Shown here piece by piece: positions 57,000 through 64,000 of a stretch of DNA of 64,000 nucleotides. The translations under genes and the position numbers were made by a program. The notes beneath the pieces were generated by a model. The model made no database searches, was not told the origin of the DNA, and was given only the letters and a program-made list of their open reading frames with translations. Each line of letters begins with the position of its first letter. The stretch's first letter is position 1. Origin of the DNA: Artocarpus heterophyllus (taxonomy: Eukaryota > Streptophyta > Magnoliopsida > Rosales > Moraceae); NCBI GenBank assembly GCA_025403435.1, contig CM046343.1, positions 24,707,126-24,771,125 on the forward strand, given 5' to 3'.

Positions 57000-59213
57000 A
57001 GTCCATAGATTGTAAAATTTCAATTAGATAATGTTGAAAAGTTTGAATGTTTAGTTTTGTAGATTTTAAAAGTGGTCAAAACACCCTAAAACATTAAAAT
57101 ATTAAAGTTGTAGATCTTGTCAAAACTATCAAATATTGTGGACAGTTTGTTAAAATTCTGCTTATATTATGAGTTATGAGTTTTACGAGATTTGATTACA
57201 AAATTTCAAAACGATAAAATGAGGAAATATTTTGAAATAATTTGAGTGTGACCAAGGGACTTTTATAAGTTTTAATCCTTACAAAAAAAAATGGACGCAT
57301 TAGTATAAAACAATTATTTTTGGCTCAAGGGGCAAAAATGTCAAGATTTTGTGTTTCGGGCCAAAACCATAAAACCATGTGGAACAAAAATTTTCACTTT
57401 GTAGAGATGGCTTTCAATACAGTTATGAGCAGTAAGTAAATTTATGTTTGTAAGCCCAAAAGAATTTACGATTTTTCTGAAGAAAAATACGTTAATGGCA
57501 AAATCGTCAAGATTGTCTTATTACGGGAAAAAAACCATAAAAATTTGCTAAAATAGATTTTTCATGCAAAGAAAACCAATGTTTTGATTTTTGTAATGTT
57601 ACAAGTAGCAAGAAAATATAAGTTTTGATTTAAACGGGATCTAAATTTTTTCTAAAACCCATTAAAGGTAAAATAGTCATTTTCGTAAAAGTGGCTTAAC
57701 GGACTCCAAAACATCCTATTTAAGAAAATGCCTCTTAGCTGAAATTTTTTCGTAATTTGTTAGTATCAGGATGGTAGAATAAAATGAGAAATTTGGTAAA
57801 GTTACATGACTTACAAAAAGCCCGTTAAGTATAATATTATCATTTTTTATAAAACCGTTAAAATAGACCCCGGGCCTCCAAATTGGCAAAATGCTCTTAG
57901 ATGGAAAATACTTCATATCACATTAAATAACAAAATTGTTAAGACATGAAATTTGACTAAGGAACATTCAATTTAGGTAATAGAGAAATAAACCGATGGT
58001 AACAGAACGAAAAGATTAAAATGAGTGTTTAATGTTTTAGTTGTATTATCAATCAAGTAGGTCGGTAATAAGAAAAGTTAGCTAATGGTTGGGTGTCATT
58101 TGAAGAGGATACGAAGCCAACTAGTAAAATGAAGGGGGATAGTAGGAACGTTAGAGTAGTATATAGGTAAGTTTCAAATCTCAACTATGACATGAAGAAA
58201 ATTATTTTCAAATGCTTTATATATGTTTGAATTATGTTGCATTTGTTATGCATAATATTTTAAAGACCAAGTCATGATTTGCAATGTGTTTGCATTTGCT
58301 ATGTTTATTGGTTCAAACATTAAGATATGTCATACTTTATGTTCACTAAGATTATAGGATCAGTAATCTAAACCCATAAGTTAAGATGAGAAAGTATCAT
58401 ACCAGTCGTCCGACCCAAAAGGAGATTTATGTAAAGTTATATTATGGCCTCAGTGTCCGATAATCATGCACTTTTGGTACATACTTTTAGGACTATAATT
58501 CATGTAAGCTAAGCATGATAATAAGATGTTCATGATTGAGCATAAATGGAATCATACATTATGACATTACTTGCTTTCCTTTTAAGAAGTATTTTTTTTT
58601 TTTTACAAGTAATGTTTATGAAAAACATTTTACAAGAAATGTTTATATGAGAAAACATTCTATGAAAAACATTTTATAAAAAATGATTTACAAAAAATGT
58701 TTTAAGGAAGAAGTTTTACAAGAAAGGTTTATAGATAAATGTTTTTTGAACAATGTTTTAATGCTTAGTGAGATAAGTTTGAACTTACTAAGTATAAGCT
58801 CATTACAAGTTCTTTCATGCTATAGGTAGTTCTACAGGGTACTAATATGACTGGTTGGTGAGCTTGGTATTACGATGAGACAGATGCGATGATTGGACTA
58901 TGGATACCACTATAAAAGCTTTCTAATGTTTTAAGAAGAAGTCTTCCTTCTGTTTTAAAAGATGTTTTTAAAGAGTTTTCAGTAAGTAAATATTTACTTA
59001 ACAAGTTTTAAGAAATGTTTTGAATGATTATAAAACTATGTTTTGTACTTGTGCTCTAGTTTACATTGCAATGAAAGTTGCAACAGTTTCAAGTATGTTT
59101 TTAAGTATGTGAAAAAAATTACTCAATATTTTTCTTACTAGTAAGTAAGATTAAGATTAAAAAATTAAGTTTTAAGCAAGTTAGGTAATGGTTGGAAAAG
59201 CCGAGTCGTTACA
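57000..59213 (+). mobile_element. LTR family A, 5'-truncated copy
   Basis: Blocks match the solo LTR at 46044-48917 in the same order: TTAAAGTTGTAGATCTTGTC (57110), the 'TACCAG.CG.CCGAC' region (58400) and a final GTCGTTACA (59205-59213). The first 1 kb or so of the family is missing. What follows 59213 is not a primer-binding site, so it is not the start of an intact element. Between about 58590 and 58770 an AAAACATTTTACAAG word recurs in direct and inverted forms. Confidence 0.65.
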
Positions 59214-59789
59214 CATAGTGTGGTCCTACCACACTATATCGCACAAAATTAAAATATATTGTAATAATCACACTAATTAAATATACTTAATTAAATAATT
59301 CAAAACATATTTAATAAATCTTATTCATTAAATATAATTAATTGACTATTGCTCAGTTAAATATGTCAACATTTATCACATCATATCATGTTTCATAGAG
59401 AATATTTTTCTATGTTACATTAATATCTCTAATGTAAAAAAATTAATTTAGAATTCAATCATTCTAAATTAAATACAATTCATTGCTTTGTTTTTGTTCC
59501 AATAAAATGTGTATAGATGTGGTATTGGAAACCTATAGACTTATAATTTAAGCTCCAACAAATTTGAAAATAAATTGAACTCTTTAATGAATATGTCGAA
59601 TTATTATAGTTTCATTGTAATTCCACTAAAAACCTAAAACTATAGTCTTAGCATTATAATAAAAATTAATCAAATATAAATAATGATTAATCCATTGATA
59701 TGGTCATTACGTATAAGGCAATCCTCTATAAATAGTTCATAATTAATAAGAAGTAGGTTCAAATTCTATCCACCTTTCTTATTCATTAG
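59214..59789. other. AT-rich sequence between two family-A LTRs
   Basis: It starts with a small hairpin (GTGTGGTCCTACCACAC) and continues as AT-rich sequence with TTCCAATAAAATGTG and repeated AATTAATCAAATATAAAT-like words. It may be a fragment of another LTR. No gene is seen. Confidence 0.4.
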
Positions 59790-62700
59790 TTTAAACCTAA
59801 AAATTTAATCAAGATTTAAATAATAAATTTCTTTAGAAATTTCATATTTTATTATTATAAAATTTTGTGACCATGATATAATGAAATTATATGTGCATTG
59901 TGTATGCAATTTTTGTTATTATGGTGTGTTTTTATATGCACAAATTTAAATACTCAAAAATTTGTTAAGTACCTTAAAGGCAAAATTAGTATCACATGGA
60001 TTATGTTAAAATCTAATTTTTGTAACAAATACCCATAAAGTAAATATCAGACTGTAAGATTAAAAACATCATTTCATAGTCCGAAAAAGTAAATAACTTG
60101 ATAGTATACGAATCAATTAAACTGGTATAAATTTTAGTATCTACATTACACCTGGTGTTGGAATTCAGTGGATAGAGACATTCAAAATAGTATAGTGAAT
60201 AACATAATAGAATACTACAGAATTAATACCCGCACATATAGGTGAATTAGTGTTGACCCTAATTAAATAGCATGGGTACATAGTGTACAGGAAATTTTTA
60301 GTACCATATTGACAGAACAAGAAAAATACAGTTTTGAGTAGAATTAGATTGTTAAAGTAAAATCTACCTAGACTAGATGCCATTAAAATCAAAAGGTTTT
60401 CAAACTTTTAATACCTCAAAAGTGATTTTTTTTTTGCAAAACTCAAAGGGGTAAAACTAGCTATAGGAGGGGTTTTCTAGCAAAAATTTATTGCCAATCA
60501 GTTCTAACTGATGGCTTATAAGTAGCTATGGACTACCATGAAAGTCAATTTTTTCTTATCTCTCCAAGTTTGCTCAAAAAGCCAAAATCTCTTCCACTTT
60601 TTCTCCACCAAATCTGCCATTCTCCAAGCATAATCTCTCTCAAAATGTTGTTGATCTAAGCCTCCAACCACCCTAAAAGCAAGATCAAGCATTTTAGAGA
60701 AGGTTTTAGAAGGTATTTAATGTAAACATCCAAACTTAACAAGTAAGTTGGTCTTAGAGTTTTATTTAGATGTTAACCATTTATGTTTGATTCTGGTAAT
60801 TAAGGATTGTTAGAGGTCACCACACCAAGAGGAGGAGATCTATCACTTTGGGTCTTTTAGGTAAAAATCCTAATGCTCAGACTTTGATTAAAGTTTGCAT
60901 TTTTATTAGTTATGAGTTGCAATATCGATCTTATTATAGGCTTGGGCATATAAATGACACTATATAGCATGATTATTTTACATGATGTATGCTTATGGAT
61001 GTGCTTAATAAGTTAAAATTACATTTTTGCCAAGAAACACAAGCTAAGTAAGCTTAAGTGTTACAACTTTTTTTAGAACTTGTTTTCATATTTAAGTTTT
61101 TGAGCTACTTAGAGGCCAAATTAGTTATTGAAGTTAGCATGAGATTTATTGAAAATGTTGAGATAAACAGCTTTTGTGAAGAAATTTTTCTCAAATTTCA
61201 ATCAGATCAAGCCAAGAAAAAAAATTCTAACCTAATCGTGAACAAAATGAACCAAAAATCCCCTAAGAGTTTGATTCCAAAGAAAGTTAAAACATGAAAA
61301 CTATAGATAAGTTAAAATTACATTTTTGCCAAGAAACACAAGCTAAGTAAGCTTAAGTGTTACAACTTTTTTTAGAACTTGTTTTCATATTTAAGTTTTT
61401 GAGCTACTTAGAGGCCAAATTAGTTATTGAAGTTAGCATGAGATTTATTGAAAATGTTGAGATAAACAGCTTTTGTGAAGAAATTTTTCTCAAATTTCAA
61501 TCAAATCAAGCCAAGAAAAAAAATTTCTAACCTAATCGTGAACAAAATGAACCAAAAATCCCCTAAGAGTTTGATTCCAAAGAAAGTTAAAACATGAAAA
61601 CTATAGATCTTATCGAAATTATTAACCTTCATGAAATATAATTTGTACAAATTCCACGTGGATTTTAGCCATGAATTTTACAAGATCTGTTCATGAAATT
61701 TTAAAAAGATAAAAATAAGAAAAAATATCTTAAAATTAGTTGAATCTTTTCAAGGACCTTTTGGAAGTTTTAATCCATGTAAACAAAACTGGACATTGCG
61801 GTATAAAACAATTTTTTTTTGTTCTGGGGGAAAAATATCAAGATTTTTGTCTTTCTGTCCAAAACCATATGGAACTAAATTTTTCACTTACTGAGGCTTT
61901 TTTTTTTACACCGTTATGGTTTGTGACTAACCACAAATTTGAAGCCCAAGAGTATGAAATTTTTCAAGGCCCCATTGAGGGTAAAATCATTATTTGCATA
62001 AAACAGTTAAAACAAACACCATGCTTACCAATTTAGCTCAAAGTCCTTAAGAAAATAATGAACAACATTTATGTAAAGTTTGAAGCCGTATAATAAGACA
62101 TAAAATTTAACTATAGTGTATCCAAGTCAAGTGTGACCAATAATATAGATTTGAGCTAATAATTGGTGTTGCTTAAACGAGACATAGAGCCAACAACTAG
62201 AGGGAAAGGATTAAATTGGAAATACTAGTGTGAGGTATAAGTAAGTTTCAAACTCATCTATAACTTGAAAAAAAATGATTTTTCATATGCTGTATATCTG
62301 TTTGACTTATAATTGCATTTATTATACTTATTTCTTTAGATGCCAAATCATGACATATAGTATGTCCACTAAGATCACAAGATTGGTAATCCAAACCTTT
62401 TAAGTCAAGTTAATCAAGATAATACAATTGAGTTTTGTAACAACCTCCACTCAAGTAAGGATCAGAAGTTTCCCAATCCAAGGGAGCATCATGTCAAGTT
62501 AAGTTACAATCTCGGTGCTCAATGATCACATGCATACGAACACTAGGGCCAATAGCTTAAAACAAGTTAAAAATAAAACTAAAATGTTCATAATTAAGCA
62601 TAATTAGATCCATGTATTGTGTTGATTATATTGTTCCTTTAAAAATGTGTTGTGAGAAATGTTTGGACTTGTTAAATGAAAACTTATCCAATTCCTTCAT

Positions 62701-63043
62701 GTTGTATGAAATCCCACTAAAAGGGCGATATAAATGATTGATGAGTTAGGTGTTGGGATAGATGTGAAGGTCGAGCTATGGATACTGCAGTAGTTTAAAT
62801 TTCACTTTTTGAAAAAACTTATTTAATGTAGTATGTGACAATCTAGTAGTATACTAGTACCGCTTTTGATAGAACAATATAAGTATGTGTTTTGTAGTTT
62901 TGAGTAAAATAGGTGTTTTAAAAATAGTTCAATAACGACTAAGGAATATGATTATATTTTCAAAAAAAAATATTTCGTAGTTTTACAATATTAAGTTTAA
63001 GAAATTAAAACTAGGTAATGGCTCATACAATTGGGTCGTTACG
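59790..63043 (+). mobile_element. LTR family A, probable 5' LTR of an element leaving the window
   Basis: Blocks common to the LTR at 46044 recur in order (CTCAAAAATTTGTTAAGTACC at about 59952, CTATAGATCTTATC at 61600, CTCGGTGCTC at 62511), and the end GTCGTTACG at 63035-63043 corresponds to the family end with one change. A primer-binding-site-like sequence follows directly. The left end was not fixed. It is about 3.25 kb, longer than the solo copy partly because of a 299-bp tandem duplication. Confidence 0.65.
61009..61607 (+). repeat. near-perfect 299/300-bp tandem duplication
   Basis: Units 61009-61307 and 61308-61607 differ by very few bases: one extra A in an A-run and single substitutions such as CAGATCAAG versus CAAATCAAG. 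Both include GTTAAAATTACATTTTTGCC and end with AACATGAAAACTATAGAT. The duplication is much younger than the LTR that contains it. The frame 61058-61297 lies in unit 1 and is chance. Confidence 0.95.
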
Positions 63044-63045
63044 AT

Positions 63046-63058
63046 TAGTATCAAACTT
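63046..63058 (+). other. degenerate primer-binding site
   Basis: TAGTATCAAACTT follows the LTR end after a 2-3 base spacer. It has the spacing and core (GTATCA) of a plant initiator tRNA-Met site with three changes. Confidence 0.5.
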
Positions 63059-64000
63059 GATATCCTATCATCTTACTTTGCATTGTCACATGTTAACTTG
63101 ACTACAGCTCAAATAGGTTAGTTTAGTTTTTGTTAATGGTATAGTTAGGTTCTCATGCTTATTTGATACTATACCAGTTTCGTTGTCCATGGTGGTTGCA
63201 CCCCTTAATAAGCGACGAGTCGATACAGACTAGAGGGCTACTGTTGCCTTTTAGGACATGATATCTCCATGTTTCAACAATAGTTGTTGGCCTTTTATAT
63301 TGTTCGAATGGATTCATGCCACAAAGGTAATCTTTAGGGCTTGCCATACACCCTTTACCGCCAGGTCTTATTAGCTTCAGGAATGCTATGAGGAGATTGT
63401 TTGGTGCATAGGTCTTACGAGGAGCAACACTAGGATTGGTCGAGGTTTTGTGCATAGATTAGAACCAAATTTGGACTTCCCCCACTGATAGTTAACACTC
63501 AGCCTCAAGCCAACCCATAGAATTGTAATGATTGGCATCAAAGATACTTCGAGCATTGCCATGTGATTTAGGACGGACATCCTAGAGAGTCCTTGGGACA
63601 TTACATCACGAGATTCCAGCATACTATACTTCTAGTAATCCCTTCAGAGACACCATTGCATCACATCTACGACTTATTATAGCAAGGAGTACCTGAGGAC
63701 ATTTAGATGTTAGTTTACTAACCATGTTATTTCCCGAGTCTTGAGCATCTCATGGCTGAGTCGATGCATGATGAGGAGCTTGTGATGGCCCTAAATGAGG
63801 ATGATGACAGTGATGATGTTGATGATGATCTACTTGAGTATCATCTAGTTTAGCCAGAGACTATCTATGTTAGTGACGACCTTTTGAGCAACTCTAATGA
63901 TAAAGAAGAGGAGCCAATGGAGGAGCCTTTTCACAACGATATGTCTGATGTAGACTTATAGAAGTGATAAAGTGACTATTTGACATTTTTCCTTTTGATT
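63059..64000 (+). mobile_element. internal region of the family-A retrotransposon, cut by window end
   Basis: From about 63750 a frame reads MAESMHDEELVMALNEDDD and further acidic residues with a stop at about 63853, then more acidic codons (KEEEPMEEPFHND). An acidic N-terminal gag region would fit a Ty3/gypsy element, but no conserved gag motif is reached. The minus-strand frames at 63622-63386 and 63455-63159 are not supported. The element continues beyond 64000. Confidence 0.45.

Noticed and set aside
61058..61297. Open frame of 79 codons
   Set aside because: It sits in unit 1 of the LTR tandem duplication, and the matching frame in unit 2 is shifted by one base.
1..64000. tRNA, rRNA or CRISPR arrays
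   Set aside because: I looked for T-loop type GGTTCRANTCC words with paired arms, rRNA-like GC-rich blocks and regularly spaced repeats, and found none. The tandem repeats seen have no spacers of uniform length.

Overview
The window looks like nuclear DNA of a flowering plant, probably a eudicot. It is AT-rich and gene-sparse, coding regions are GC-richer than their surroundings, introns have GT..AG borders, and plant LINEs, Ty1/copia and Ty3/gypsy-type elements, a CACTA-like remnant and MITEs fill most of the space. I cannot name the species. There are no bacterial features such as operons, CRISPR arrays or ribosome binding sites.

I can support five genes, and all five lie on the minus strand. 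(1) 17282-16386: three exons, a 188-residue putative plastid protein with two membrane segments. (2) 21980-21489: an intronless calmodulin-like protein with four EF-hands. (3) 34762-31296: three exons, a plastid-lipid-associated protein of the PAP3/fibrillin type. (4) 51159-50808: two exons plus a 5' UTR intron, the dolichol-phosphate-mannose synthase regulatory subunit DPM2. (5) 56069-54366: two exons, a 200-residue plant protein of unknown function. They are ordinary single genes with no evident shared pathway, although genes 1 and 3 are probably plastid proteins.

Layout: 1-2.5 kb is AT-rich with a degenerate tandem repeat. LINE ORF2 remnants lie at 2.9-3.6 kb (+), 5.5-7.1 kb (-), 24.87-25.76 kb (broken into opposite orientations) and 32.4-32.6 kb (-, inside a gene intron). 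11.9-13.0 kb holds a pair of diverged direct repeats. 13.8-15.8 kb is a CACTA-like remnant. 20.15-20.88 kb is a strand-asymmetric A-rich island full of the motif ACGACA. 28.9-31.1 kb is a 3'-truncated copia element (-) abutting the 3' end of the PAP3-like gene. 35.57-37.93 kb is a solo LTR with a 5-bp target duplication. 39.64-50.62 kb is a decayed copia element that carries an internal inverted copy of its own 5' end and a separate solo LTR inserted in its reverse transcriptase. 57-64 kb holds two more LTRs of the same family as that solo LTR, the last followed by a degenerate primer-binding site and internal sequence running off the window.

The most unusual structure is the copia element at 39.6-50.6 kb. 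It contains two inverted arms of about 1 kb separated by about 1 kb, formed from its own LTR tail, leader and gag. I found no new defence system or gene cluster. The candidates for follow-up are this rearranged element, the ACGACA island and the conserved gene of unknown function at 54.4-56.1 kb.
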